Origin: W0P28-013 sp051870755
Lineage (GTDB): Bacteria; Bacteroidota; Bacteroidia; Bacteroidales; Paludibacteraceae
DNA length: 64,000 nucleotides
Direction of reading: 5' to 3'
Assembly: GCA_051870755.1 (NCBI GenBank)
Contig: JBJECE010000028.1
Coordinates: 62,001 to 126,000, forward strand
The notes under the pieces are model-generated. The model did not search any database and was not told the DNA's origin. It saw nothing but the letters and a program-made list of their open reading frames with translations. Shown here piece after piece: positions 7,397 to 15,015 of the stretch. The position numbers and the translations under genes were made by a program. Each line of letters starts with the position of its first letter. The first letter of the stretch is position 1.

Positions 7397-7427
7397 CAAA
7401 GATAATATATTTTTTGTGAATAAACAA
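7397..7427 (-). promoter_or_regulatory. Promoter of the structured RNA
   Basis: On the minus strand TTG at 7427-7425, 20 nt spacing, and TATCTTTG at 7404-7397 match the Bacteroidota consensus fully. Predicted start near 7391, eight to ten nt before the closing helix. Confidence 0.8.
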
Positions 7428-7478
7428 GGCGTTTTCTAAAAAAAACGATGCAGATGTGGGCGCATGGCGGTGGCGCAG

Positions 7479-7509
7479 TTTGGCATTTCGGCAAAAAATC
7501 GTACCTTTG
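7479..7509 (+). promoter_or_regulatory. Promoter of the MATE gene
   Basis: TTTG at 7479-7482, 19 nt, then TACCTTTG at 7502-7509. The coding start at 7531 lies 21 nt after the -7 box. Confidence 0.75.
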
Positions 7510-7530
7510 CACACTTTTTATCCGTGAAGT

Positions 7531-8886
7531 GTGATACACTGGCTGAAGACATATTTGCCTTTCTATAAACGCAACCTGAAGGTGGCGCTGCCGATTGTGT
7601 GTTCGCAACTGTGCATCGGCATTGTGCAGTTGGTCGATACGCTGATGGTGGGCCATTTGGGGACGGTGGAGTTGGCTGCCGTGTCGTTCGCATCGTCGGT
7701 GTTTGCCATCGGCAACGTTTTTTCGATGGGCGTGGTGCTGGGGCTTACGCCGTTGGTGGGGCAGTCGTTTGTGCGCGGCGAACACGCGGTCTGCGCGCGT
7801 TTGTTCCAAAATGCGTTTTTGCTGGCGTTGTTGGCGGCCGTGGCGGTGTGCTCGGTGATGTTTGTAGTGGCGGGCTTGATGCCGTTTATGGGGCAGGTGC
7901 CCGAGGTGGTCGAACTTGCCACACCCTATTTTCTGACTTTGGTGGTGAGCCTCGCGCCGCAACTTTTCTTCCTGACTATCAAACAGTTTCTCGAAGGACT
8001 TGGCAATACGCGGGTGGCTATGTGGATAACGATAATTACTATCGTCATCAACGTATTTTTGAATTATGTGCTGATTTTCGGTAAATGGGGATTCCCTGAA
8101 TGGGGTGTTTTTGGCGCAGGAGTGGCAACGTTGGCGGCGCGTACCGTTTCGCCGATTTTGTTTATCGTGTGGTTGCGCTTGAAACGTGCTTGGTGGGCCT
8201 ATTGTCGCGCGTTCAGTTGGCGTTTGTTCAGTTGGTCGGCTTTGAGCGAGTTGTTGCGCATCGGTTTACCCATTTCGGGGCAGATGTTGCTGGAGGTGTC
8301 GGCGTTTGCGCTGTCGGGCATCATGGTGGGCTGGTTAGGCACTGTGCCGTTGGCGGCCAATCAGGTGGCAATGAATTTGTCGAATCTGACCTTTATGCTG
8401 GTGCTGGGCATCGCGTCGGCCACGACTATCCGTGTCAGTCATCAGATTGGGGCGCGCGACTACAAGGCGATGAAAATGGCGGCGGCCGCTTCGGTGCATT
8501 TGGCGTTGATGGCCGAAATCGTTACCGCGCTGCTTTTCGTCTTTGGCGGACGTGCCATGATGTCGGTGTTCACTAACGACACGGCAGTGATAGACCTTGG
8601 CACACAATTGTGTGTGTGCGTGGGCATTTTCCAAATATCCGACGGTTTGCAGGCTGTCGGCATCGGCATTTTGCGCGGGCTGACCGATGTGAATGTCATT
8701 ATGCGCAATGCGTTTATCGCTTATATTTGCGTTACGCTGCCGTTGGGTTATCTGTTGGCGTTCCCGTGCGGCTTTGGCGCTGTCGGCATCTGGACGGCTT
8801 TCATCGTCGGGTTGGGGCTGGCGGCCGTGCTGCATTTCACGCGGTATTATAAGACGCGCCGCATCAAATTCGAGGCGTTGCAGTAA
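7531..8886 (+). CDS. MATE family cation-coupled efflux transporter
   Basis: A 451-residue inner-membrane protein with the 12-helix layout of multidrug and toxic compound extrusion (MATE/NorM) transporters, which export drugs or cationic compounds in exchange for Na+ or H+. Typical features are the N-terminal QLCIGIVQLVDTLMVGHLG, the VGQSFVRGE loop, and the repeated pattern in the second half (GLPISGQMLLEVSAFALSGIMVGWLG). The start is GTG at 7531, the earliest possible because TGA precedes it at 7525 in frame. It sits alone downstream of its own promoter, with PhoH 48 bp behind it. Substrate cannot be told from sequence. Confidence 0.9.
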   Translation: MIHWLKTYLPFYKRNLKVALPIVCSQLCIGIVQLVDTLMVGHLGTVELAAVSFASSVFAIGNVFSMGVVLGLTPLVGQSFVRGEHAVCARLFQNAFLLALLAAVAVCSVMFVVAGLMPFMGQVPEVVELATPYFLTLVVSLAPQLFFLTIKQFLEGLGNTRVAMWITIITIVINVFLNYVLIFGKWGFPEWGVFGAGVATLAARTVSPILFIVWLRLKRAWWAYCRAFSWRLFSWSALSELLRIGLPISGQMLLEVSAFALSGIMVGWLGTVPLAANQVAMNLSNLTFMLVLGIASATTIRVSHQIGARDYKAMKMAAAASVHLALMAEIVTALLFVFGGRAMMSVFTNDTAVIDLGTQLCVCVGIFQISDGLQAVGIGILRGLTDVNVIMRNAFIAYICVTLPLGYLLAFPCGFGAVGIWTAFIVGLGLAAVLHFTRYYKTRRIKFEALQ

Positions 8887-8934
8887 TCGCCGTTTTGGCT
8901 TATTTTTTTTACTATCGAATAATTGTAACATGTT

Positions 8935-9876
8935 ATGTTTGAACAAATTATAGAATTATCGGACAATCTTGACACCATCTTGTTTTATGGGGTCAATAAT
9001 GGCAATATACGTCTTATCAAGGATTTGTACCCGAATTTGCATATCGTGGCGCGCGGCTATATGTTTAAGGTGTCCGGCACCGAAAACGAGGTGCTGGCGT
9101 TCGCGGCTGTGCTGCATCTGTTGGAACAGTATTGCATCGAAAATAATTGCTTGGCCGAGGAACAAATCATCGACATCGTGAAAGGCCACGAGCCCAACGT
9201 GGTGCGTACCAACGATTTGATTGTGCATGGCGTGGGCGGCAAGTCGATTGTGGCACGCACGGCCAATCAGCGCAAATTGGTCAAGGAGTACGACACGCAC
9301 GATCTGCTGTTTGCCATCGGGCCGGCCGGCTCGGGCAAGACGTACACGGCCATTGCTCTGGCGGTGCGGTCGTTGCGCAATCGTGAGGTGCGGCGCATCA
9401 TCTTGAGCCGTCCGGCGGTCGAGGCCGGCGAAAAATTGGGATTCCTGCCTGGCGATATGAAAGAGAAAATCGACCCTTATTTGCAACCGTTATACGACGC
9501 ACTGCAAGATATGATTCCGCCTGCCAAGTTGGCAGACTATTTGGCGAATGGCACCATACAGATTGCGCCGCTGGCTTTTATGCGCGGACGCACGCTCAGC
9601 GATGCGGTGGTCATTCTCGACGAGGCGCAAAATACGTCGGTGCAGCAAATTAAAATGTTTCTGACGCGTATGGGCTTGAATACCAAGATGATAATCACCG
9701 GCGACATGACGCAGATAGACTTGCCTGCCGCACAAAAATCAGGTCTGAAAGATGCCCTCGATGTGCTGCGCGATGTGAAAGGCATTGCACGGGTGGAATT
9801 TAATCAAAAAGATATTGTGCGCCACAAATTGGTGCAGCGCATTGTCGAGGCCTACGAGAAACACAAGCCGGCTTAA
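8935..9876 (+). CDS. PhoH-like ATPase
   Basis: A 313-residue cytoplasmic P-loop NTPase of the PhoH/PhoL (YbeZ) family, linked to RNA metabolism and ribosome maturation. The N-terminal ~115 residues form the usual small RNA-binding-like part. The PhoH core has Walker A GPAGSGKTYTA (about residues 130-140) and Walker B VVILDEAQNTS (about 225-235), followed by the family block KMIITGDMTQIDLP. Length is normal for the family. It is separated from MATE by 48 bp and ends at a strong terminator (9893-9938). Annotation is secure; the cellular substrate is unknown. Confidence 0.93.
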   Translation: MFEQIIELSDNLDTILFYGVNNGNIRLIKDLYPNLHIVARGYMFKVSGTENEVLAFAAVLHLLEQYCIENNCLAEEQIIDIVKGHEPNVVRTNDLIVHGVGGKSIVARTANQRKLVKEYDTHDLLFAIGPAGSGKTYTAIALAVRSLRNREVRRIILSRPAVEAGEKLGFLPGDMKEKIDPYLQPLYDALQDMIPPAKLADYLANGTIQIAPLAFMRGRTLSDAVVILDEAQNTSVQQIKMFLTRMGLNTKMIITGDMTQIDLPAAQKSGLKDALDVLRDVKGIARVEFNQKDIVRHKLVQRIVEAYEKHKPA

Positions 9877-9892
9877 TGTGGTGCTTCGAACG

Positions 9893-9938
9893 ACAACGAC
9901 GGCGCATCTCCCTATGGAAAACGCGCCGTCGTTGTTTT
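9893..9938 (+). terminator. Intrinsic terminator after phoH-like gene
   Basis: A perfect 13-bp stem, ACAACGACGGCGC (9893-9905) with its complement at 9923-9935, followed by T's. It separates the convergent phoH-like and floA genes. Confidence 0.85.
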
Positions 9939-9952
9939 GCGGGCGGCTTGAT

Positions 9953-10945
9953 TTATTTCTCTTTTTTTGCCGCTTTTGCGGTGGCAGCCGGTTTGCCTAT
10001 GGCTTCGCGCATTTGCGTGTCGGCTTCGATATTTTTCATGCGATAATAATCCATGATGCCTAAATTGCCGTTGCGGAAGGCTTCGGCCATGGCTTTTGGC
10101 ACTTCGGCTTCGGCTTCGATAACCTTGGCGCGCGCCTCTTGGGCTTTGGCTTTCATCTCTTGTTCCAACGCCACGGCCATCGCACGACGCTCCTCGGCGC
10201 GGGCTTGCGCTATGTTTTTGTCGGCTTCGGCTTGGTCCATTTGCAGATTAGCGCCGATGTTTTTACCAACATCGACATCGGCAATATCGATGGACAAAAT
10301 CTCGAATGCAGTACCGGCATCAAGACCTTTGCTTAATACGAGTTTCGAAATGGAATCGGGATTCTCGAGCACCATTTTGTGCGTTTCGCTTGAGCCGATG
10401 CTCGACACGATGCCTTCGCCAACGCGTGCCAAAATGGTCTCTTCGCCGGCGCCGCCCACCAATTGTTTGATGTTGGCGCGCACGGTTACACGCGCTTTGG
10501 CCAGCAACTGAATGCCGTCTTTGGCAACCGACGACACAATCGGCGTGTCGATTACTTTCGGGTTTACCGACATTTTGACAGCCTCATCGACGTCGCGGCC
10601 GGCCAAATCGATGGCGGTGGCCATTTTGAACGATAGGTCGATGTTGGCTTTGTTGGCCGACACCAATGCGTGTACAACACGGGCTACATGACCGCCGGCC
10701 AGATAGTGCGCTTCGAGGTCGTCGCGACGTACGCTGACCAAACCGGCTTTGTGCGCTTCAATCATGGCGTTCACAATGATTGATGGCGGCACTTTGCGGA
10801 TGCGCATCAAAAAGAGTTGTATCAGCGAGATGCTGACACCCGATACGCGCGCCGACAACCACAACAGGAACGGCACATAATACAGAAAAATGATCAGGAA
10901 TATCAGAGCGACAATTCCTAAAATGATAGTGAGTGTAAGTCCCAT
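9953..10945 (-). CDS. floA: Flotillin-like membrane scaffold FloA
   Basis: A 330-residue FloA (UPF0365/YqfA) protein that organises functional membrane microdomains. An N-terminal hydrophobic segment (about residues 5-28, LTIILGIVALIFLIIFLYYVPF) anchors it, an SPFH-type core follows (KVPPSIIVNAMIEAHKAG and the conserved ARVTVRANI near 150-160), then an Ala/Glu-rich coiled coil (about 225-290, QARAEERRAMAVALEQEMKA). The C terminus is Lys/Ala-rich. The partner NfeD-type gene lies immediately upstream, the standard floA/nfeD pairing. Length and order match the family closely. Confidence 0.95.
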   Translation of the reverse strand: MGLTLTIILGIVALIFLIIFLYYVPFLLWLSARVSGVSISLIQLFLMRIRKVPPSIIVNAMIEAHKAGLVSVRRDDLEAHYLAGGHVARVVHALVSANKANIDLSFKMATAIDLAGRDVDEAVKMSVNPKVIDTPIVSSVAKDGIQLLAKARVTVRANIKQLVGGAGEETILARVGEGIVSSIGSSETHKMVLENPDSISKLVLSKGLDAGTAFEILSIDIADVDVGKNIGANLQMDQAEADKNIAQARAEERRAMAVALEQEMKAKAQEARAKVIEAEAEVPKAMAEAFRNGNLGIMDYYRMKNIEADTQMREAIGKPAATAKAAKKEK

Positions 10946-10979
10946 AAAATTGTTGGTTAAATGGTTAAAAAATAAAGAG

Positions 10980-11453
10980 TTAATTATTCGCTTTGCGTAC
11001 AGAAATTGTGTCGCCCGACACTTCAGCCACTTCCACCTCGGTGTTGGGGTCGATGAGGCCGTCGAGCGATTTTACTTCGAGGGTAATGCCATCGAAACGG
11101 GCTGTGCCGATAGGTGCCAACCGCGATGCCGTGATGCCGCGCGCTCCAACTGCCACTTGTGTGTTTTTGGGCGCACTGCTGGTGCTATCGACTTCGGCTT
11201 TGAGCGACATCTTGTCGAGCGCGCGCGAACGTACAAACAGCCACACGGCAATGCTCAACGTTACAAGGCCGCACGCCAACGTGATGCAGCCGATGGTGGT
11301 GCCCATGGTAACAAATGCGTACCACACCGAGGCTACCACAAAAGCCAAACCGGCAAATCCGCCGACCGAAATGCCCGGAATCAGAAACAACTCGAGCAAC
11401 AGAAACCCGATGCCGAGCAACATGAATAATACAATTAAAAAAATCTCTGACAT
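10980..11453 (-). CDS. NfeD-type membrane protein, partner of FloA
   Basis: A 157-residue short NfeD protein lacking the ClpP-like protease domain of long forms. Two or three hydrophobic helices fill residues 4-80 (IFLIVLFMLLGIGFLLLELFLIPG and following), and the C-terminal ~65 residues form the soluble OB-fold (VGARGITASRLAPIGTARFDG...EVAEVSGDTISVRK). These proteins work with flotillin-like scaffolds; floA is 34 bp downstream. It lies in a five-gene minus-strand run from the SPOR-domain gene (14314) to floA, with small gaps. Confidence 0.92.
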   Translation of the reverse strand: MSEIFLIVLFMLLGIGFLLLELFLIPGISVGGFAGLAFVVASVWYAFVTMGTTIGCITLACGLVTLSIAVWLFVRSRALDKMSLKAEVDSTSSAPKNTQVAVGARGITASRLAPIGTARFDGITLEVKSLDGLIDPNTEVEVAEVSGDTISVRKANN

Positions 11454-11471
11454 AATATAATAGGGTGTTAT

Positions 11472-12842
11472 TTAATTTTCTGTATGGAGCATCGCATTTT
11501 CGCACAGACGTATCTCTTGTTCGTAACGGCGTATTTGCTGCTCGGTGATGATGATGGTTTTTTCCAATGTCAAAATGTCGTTGGAAAGGCGTGTGCGCTC
11601 GTCGCCGACGTCGGTTATCGCCCACAATTCGCGTTTGGCTTGCAGCGTGAACCGTTTTTGTGCCAACTGCATTTGCAGCGCGCACAAAGTTACAAATTTT
11701 TTTCGAGCCTCAGTGTTTTTGAAGTCGTTTTCCGACGAATAAATCGTTGTGTCGTTGACAATGAACTGCTTGCCCTGTGTCGCTTGGTGTGCGTCGCCCG
11801 ACAAAATGATTTTTTGTGGCGCTTCGGCTGTTCGATAGGTGCGCAACAAGGCTGCATCACGCAACTCGTCGTCGGTTTTGTCGCGCAGAATCAGTCGCGT
11901 GGCATTTGGCACAAACCGATAGATGACCACGCTGTCGTCCGTGCGAAAACGATCGGTAGCAAACCAGCCGATGCCGTTCAATTCGTCGAATGCCATCATG
12001 TAATCGTTGCCGGTGGAGTTGAATGGCAGTCCCACATTTTGCGGTGGCAGATAACTGTCGGTATCGCTGTTGTAGCGCGAGGTGAAAATGTCGTAACCGC
12101 CAAGACCGTCGTGTCCTTCGGAACCGAAATAGATGGTGATACCGTCGGCTGCTACAAACGGAAAATCTTCGTTGTGCGCGGTGTTCAGCATCGGCGACAG
12201 CGGTTGTGGCTGTGTCCATTCGCCCATCAGTTTGTAGGTTTGGTAAAGGTCGGTTTGGCCGCCGTTGCGCAAGGTGAGGTAGCGGCGGTCTTGTCGTCCC
12301 GACTCGAACCCGACATAGTCGGTGTTGCTGGCGAAAAATGTACCCATTTCGCGCGGAATGGCTATTTTCGCAAAGAAGTTTGTTTTTGTTGTTATTGTGC
12401 TGTCTATCAGTGCAATGTCTTCTATGCGCCGCAGCATTTGCGCACCCAATGTGGCTTGACGTTGGCGCTCGGCAGCGTGCAAAGTTTCTTGCGGAGTTGG
12501 TTTCCCTTCGTCTATCCAATGGGTGTAGGCTTCGGCGGCTTCGGCAAAAAAGTAATGGTCGAAATAGAGGTCGCCCAAGTACAGATAGGCTTTGCTGTAG
12601 CCGTTTTCGGCAGCAGTTTGGTAGTATTCGATGGCTTCGTCGGTGGCGCCCATGGCGGCCAAACAGCGTGCCAAACGCACGTTCAATACGGCATCTTTGG
12701 GCTTCTTTTTCAGCAGTTGGCGATTGATGTCGGCGGCTTCGGCAAACCGGCCTTCGTCGAACAAGGCGAAAACATCTGCGGGCTTTTGTGCCGTGATGTT
12801 TAGGGCGAAGAGTAATGCTAATATGCTGATAATCAATCTCAT
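11472..12842 (-). CDS. Secreted TPR plus PD40 beta-propeller protein
   Basis: A 456-residue exported protein: signal peptide (MRLIISILALLFALNITA, about 1-18), TPR-like helices (about 20-115: FDEGRFAEAADINRQLL, AMGATDEAIEYYQTAAENGYSKAYLYLGDLYF), then PD40/WD40-like propeller strands (about 160-320: DFPFVAADGITIYFGSEGHDGLGGYDIFTS split by shorter strands). The C-terminal ~110 residues are charged and helical with a probable coiled coil (LTLEKTIIITEQQIRRYEQE). The layout resembles envelope proteins around the T9SS/gliding apparatus, but the OmpA domain of those is absent. It lies between nfeD (18 bp) and rnz (4 bp). Function unknown. Confidence 0.75.
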   Translation of the reverse strand: MRLIISILALLFALNITAQKPADVFALFDEGRFAEAADINRQLLKKKPKDAVLNVRLARCLAAMGATDEAIEYYQTAAENGYSKAYLYLGDLYFDHYFFAEAAEAYTHWIDEGKPTPQETLHAAERQRQATLGAQMLRRIEDIALIDSTITTKTNFFAKIAIPREMGTFFASNTDYVGFESGRQDRRYLTLRNGGQTDLYQTYKLMGEWTQPQPLSPMLNTAHNEDFPFVAADGITIYFGSEGHDGLGGYDIFTSRYNSDTDSYLPPQNVGLPFNSTGNDYMMAFDELNGIGWFATDRFRTDDSVVIYRFVPNATRLILRDKTDDELRDAALLRTYRTAEAPQKIILSGDAHQATQGKQFIVNDTTIYSSENDFKNTEARKKFVTLCALQMQLAQKRFTLQAKRELWAITDVGDERTRLSNDILTLEKTIIITEQQIRRYEQEIRLCENAMLHTEN

Positions 12843-12846
12843 TTTT

Positions 12847-13752
12847 TTATATTTCGATTTTTAATCCATCGGTGGCGGCAATGGTGTTGGGGAATATGGC
12901 GCGTGCTTCGTCGAGATAGGGCGCCGTGTCGCGATGGCGAGCAGAGTAGTGCCCGATGATCAATTTGCCCACTTGTGCTTGCTGTGCGATGGTGGCTGCT
13001 TGAGCCGCCGTGCTGTGTAGCGTGGCTTTGGCGCGGGGCGCATCGGCGGCCAAAAAGGTGGCCTCGTGGTACAGACAATCAATGCCGTGCAGGTAAGGTA
13101 TGATTTTCTCGGTGTAGGCCGTGTCCGATATGTAGGCATAGCGGCGCGGCGGCGTCGGCGGCGTGGTCAGACGCGCATTTGGCACAATTTGCCCGTCGGG
13201 CGTTACAAAGTCGGCACCGGCTTTTATCTCTTTCAACTGACAAATCGGGATGTCGTAAGCCTCTATCATTTCGCGAATCAGATGGCGTTCACCGGCTTTC
13301 TCTTCGAACAAAAAACCGGTTGCCGGCACGCGGTGTTTCAGCGGCAGGGTGGTTACGGTCAGACTGCGGTCGTCGTAAATCACGGCCGATTTGTGCGGAT
13401 TGAAGTCGTGAAAACGGACGGCAAACGGGAAATCGCTGCAAAAATAATCGATTTGCGGCTGTAGCAGTTTGGCCAAATCGGGTTGCGCGTGTATCTCGAT
13501 ATCGGCGGTACGCCCCAACATACCGAGCGTCGAAATCAAACCCATCAGCCCGAAACAGTGGTCGCCATGCAGGTGCGATATGAAGATGTGATTCAGGCGA
13601 GTTGCGCGTATACCGTTCTGTATCAGACGGTTCTGCGCGCCTTCACCACAATCGATCAAAAATTGCTTATTGCGCATTTCGAGCAGTTGTGCGGTCTGAA
13701 AACGTTGCGGCGTCGGCATGGCCGAGCCCGAACCGAGTATGGTGAGGTGCAT
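12847..13752 (-). CDS. rnz: Ribonuclease Z
   Basis: A metallo-beta-lactamase-fold endonuclease that removes the 3' trailer from tRNA precursors. Beginning at the ATG at 13752 (MHLTILGSGSAMPTP) the protein is 301 residues, the usual bacterial length; the in-frame TTG 15 nt upstream is less likely. Catalytic zinc ligands are in SHLHGDH (His60, His62, Asp64, His65), with later ligands in LKHRVP (about 140), YISDTAY (Asp about 212) and GHYSARH (about 270). The family exosite region lies near residues 150-180. Four bases separate its stop from the TPR/PD40 start, so they are likely translationally linked. Confidence 0.95.
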   Translation of the reverse strand: MHLTILGSGSAMPTPQRFQTAQLLEMRNKQFLIDCGEGAQNRLIQNGIRATRLNHIFISHLHGDHCFGLMGLISTLGMLGRTADIEIHAQPDLAKLLQPQIDYFCSDFPFAVRFHDFNPHKSAVIYDDRSLTVTTLPLKHRVPATGFLFEEKAGERHLIREMIEAYDIPICQLKEIKAGADFVTPDGQIVPNARLTTPPTPPRRYAYISDTAYTEKIIPYLHGIDCLYHEATFLAADAPRAKATLHSTAAQAATIAQQAQVGKLIIGHYSARHRDTAPYLDEARAIFPNTIAATDGLKIEI

Positions 13753-13780
13753 CGATTCCACAAGCAAAGACTATTTGGCG

Positions 13781-14314
13781 CTACTTCTTTTGTACCAACA
13801 CCCACGCGTCGCCAAATTGGTCGTGTATGGCGGCTATTTTCTGTTTGGCCGATGCGTAATCGTCGAACGACACCAGCAGCACGCGGTACATGCCTTGCTC
13901 GTTGATGACGATGACCGGCTTGTATTCCGGGCGCATGCGGGCTTGCAGCCGTTTGGCGTTGTCCTGATTTTTGAAACTGCCGATGACGACGTGGTAGTTT
14001 TTCAACTCGTTTTCCGACTCGCCTTCGACTACGCTGAACACTTCGGCGCGGGTAACTTCTTTCTCGGCCGGTGCGGGCGCCGCCGGTTGTGCTTCGACTA
14101 CGGGTTCCGCCGCTTGTGGCGTTTGTGTCGGCTGCGGCTCGGCTACGACGGCCGGCTGCGGTTGCGGCACCTCTTTGGGTTTTTCGGTCAGCACCTCTTT
14201 GGCCGGCGCTTTACCTTCGGCCGGTATGTAGGCGCCGGGGGCATTTTGTACCTTGCAGGCCGATAACATGGCGGCTATGCAGCCGAATGTCAAGATAATT
14301 TTCGAAAGTTTCAT
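13781..14314 (-). CDS. SPOR-domain lipoprotein
   Basis: A 177-residue lipoprotein beginning MKLSKIILTFGCIAAMLSAC, with the lipobox cysteine at about residue 20. A Pro/Ala/Glu-rich linker follows (about 35-85), then a SPOR domain (about 100-177: NYHVVIGSFKNQDNAKRLQ, YRVLLVSFDDYASAKQK). SPOR domains bind denuded peptidoglycan glycan strands at division sites. A longer in-frame reading would begin inside the -7 box at 14345-14352, so the ATG at 14314 is chosen. It is the first gene of the run down to floA. Confidence 0.88.
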   Translation of the reverse strand: MKLSKIILTFGCIAAMLSACKVQNAPGAYIPAEGKAPAKEVLTEKPKEVPQPQPAVVAEPQPTQTPQAAEPVVEAQPAAPAPAEKEVTRAEVFSVVEGESENELKNYHVVIGSFKNQDNAKRLQARMRPEYKPVIVINEQGMYRVLLVSFDDYASAKQKIAAIHDQFGDAWVLVQKK

Positions 14315-14344
14315 AATGCGAATGTAAGTGTTAATTCCGACAGA

Positions 14345-14375
14345 CAAAGATAGATAAAAAATAAATAACTTGCAA
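14345..14375 (-). promoter_or_regulatory. Promoter of the SPOR/rnz/floA run
   Basis: The minus strand has TTG (14375-14373), 20 nt, TATCTTTG (14352-14345). Its -33 box abuts the -33 box of the divergent ruvC promoter. Confidence 0.75.
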
Positions 14376-14401
14376 ATTTACGAATATTTTCACTAACTTT
14401 G
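14370..14401 (+). promoter_or_regulatory. Promoter of ruvC
   Basis: TTG at 14370-14372, 21 nt, TAACTTTG at 14394-14401; coding start 16 nt further. Confidence 0.75.
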
Positions 14402-14417
14402 CACCAAAAATAATGAC

Positions 14418-14990
14418 ATGGTCGAAACAAACCCGCATGAACGGATTATTTTGGGGGTCGATCCGGGGACTAATGTGATGGGATACAGTGTGTTGCGCGT
14501 CGTCGGACGTAAGGCGGAGTGCATAACGCTCGGCATTGTGGATTTGCGCAAAATCAAAGATCCATACTTGTCGCTCAAACAGATTGCCGTCGAAATGACA
14601 GCGGTGATAGCCAAATATCTGCCCGACGAATTGGCCATCGAAGCGCCGTTTTTCGGGAAAAATGTGCAGTCGATGCTCAAACTCGGGCGCGCGCAAGGAG
14701 TGGCCATCGCGTGTGCCATTACACACGATATTCCCGTGACGGAATATGCGCCGCTGAAGATTAAAATGGCCATCACGGGCAATGGTGCGGCGGCCAAAGA
14801 ACAGGTGGCGGCCATGTTGTGCCGCTTGTTGCAACTCGACCCGCAATCGCTGCCACCGCAACTCGATGCCACCGATGCACTCGGAGCGGCTTATTGTCAT
14901 TTTTTGCAAACATGCACACCCGCGACCGAATCGAAAAAGTATCGCGGCTGGAAAGATTTTGTAGAGCGCAATCCGCAGAAAATCAAATAA
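14418..14990 (+). CDS. ruvC: Crossover junction endodeoxyribonuclease RuvC
   Basis: The Holliday-junction resolvase of the RuvABC recombination pathway, acting as a dimer in the cytoplasm. The 190-residue protein has the RNase H-like fold and the four acidic catalytic residues expected: Asp15 in ILGVDPGTN, Glu in LAIEAPFFGKN (about 74), and the pair in DATDALGAAYCH (about 150 and 153). The ALKLGRAQGVA-like helix (MLKLGRAQGVAIA) is also typical. Length is slightly above the usual 165-180 because of a short N-terminal and C-terminal extension (KYRGWKDFVERNPQKIK). It is monocistronic in appearance. Confidence 0.96.
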   Translation: MVETNPHERIILGVDPGTNVMGYSVLRVVGRKAECITLGIVDLRKIKDPYLSLKQIAVEMTAVIAKYLPDELAIEAPFFGKNVQSMLKLGRAQGVAIACAITHDIPVTEYAPLKIKMAITGNGAAAKEQVAAMLCRLLQLDPQSLPPQLDATDALGAAYCHFLQTCTPATESKKYRGWKDFVERNPQKIK

Positions 14991-15015
14991 TTATAACCTT
15001 AAATAATTCAATATC

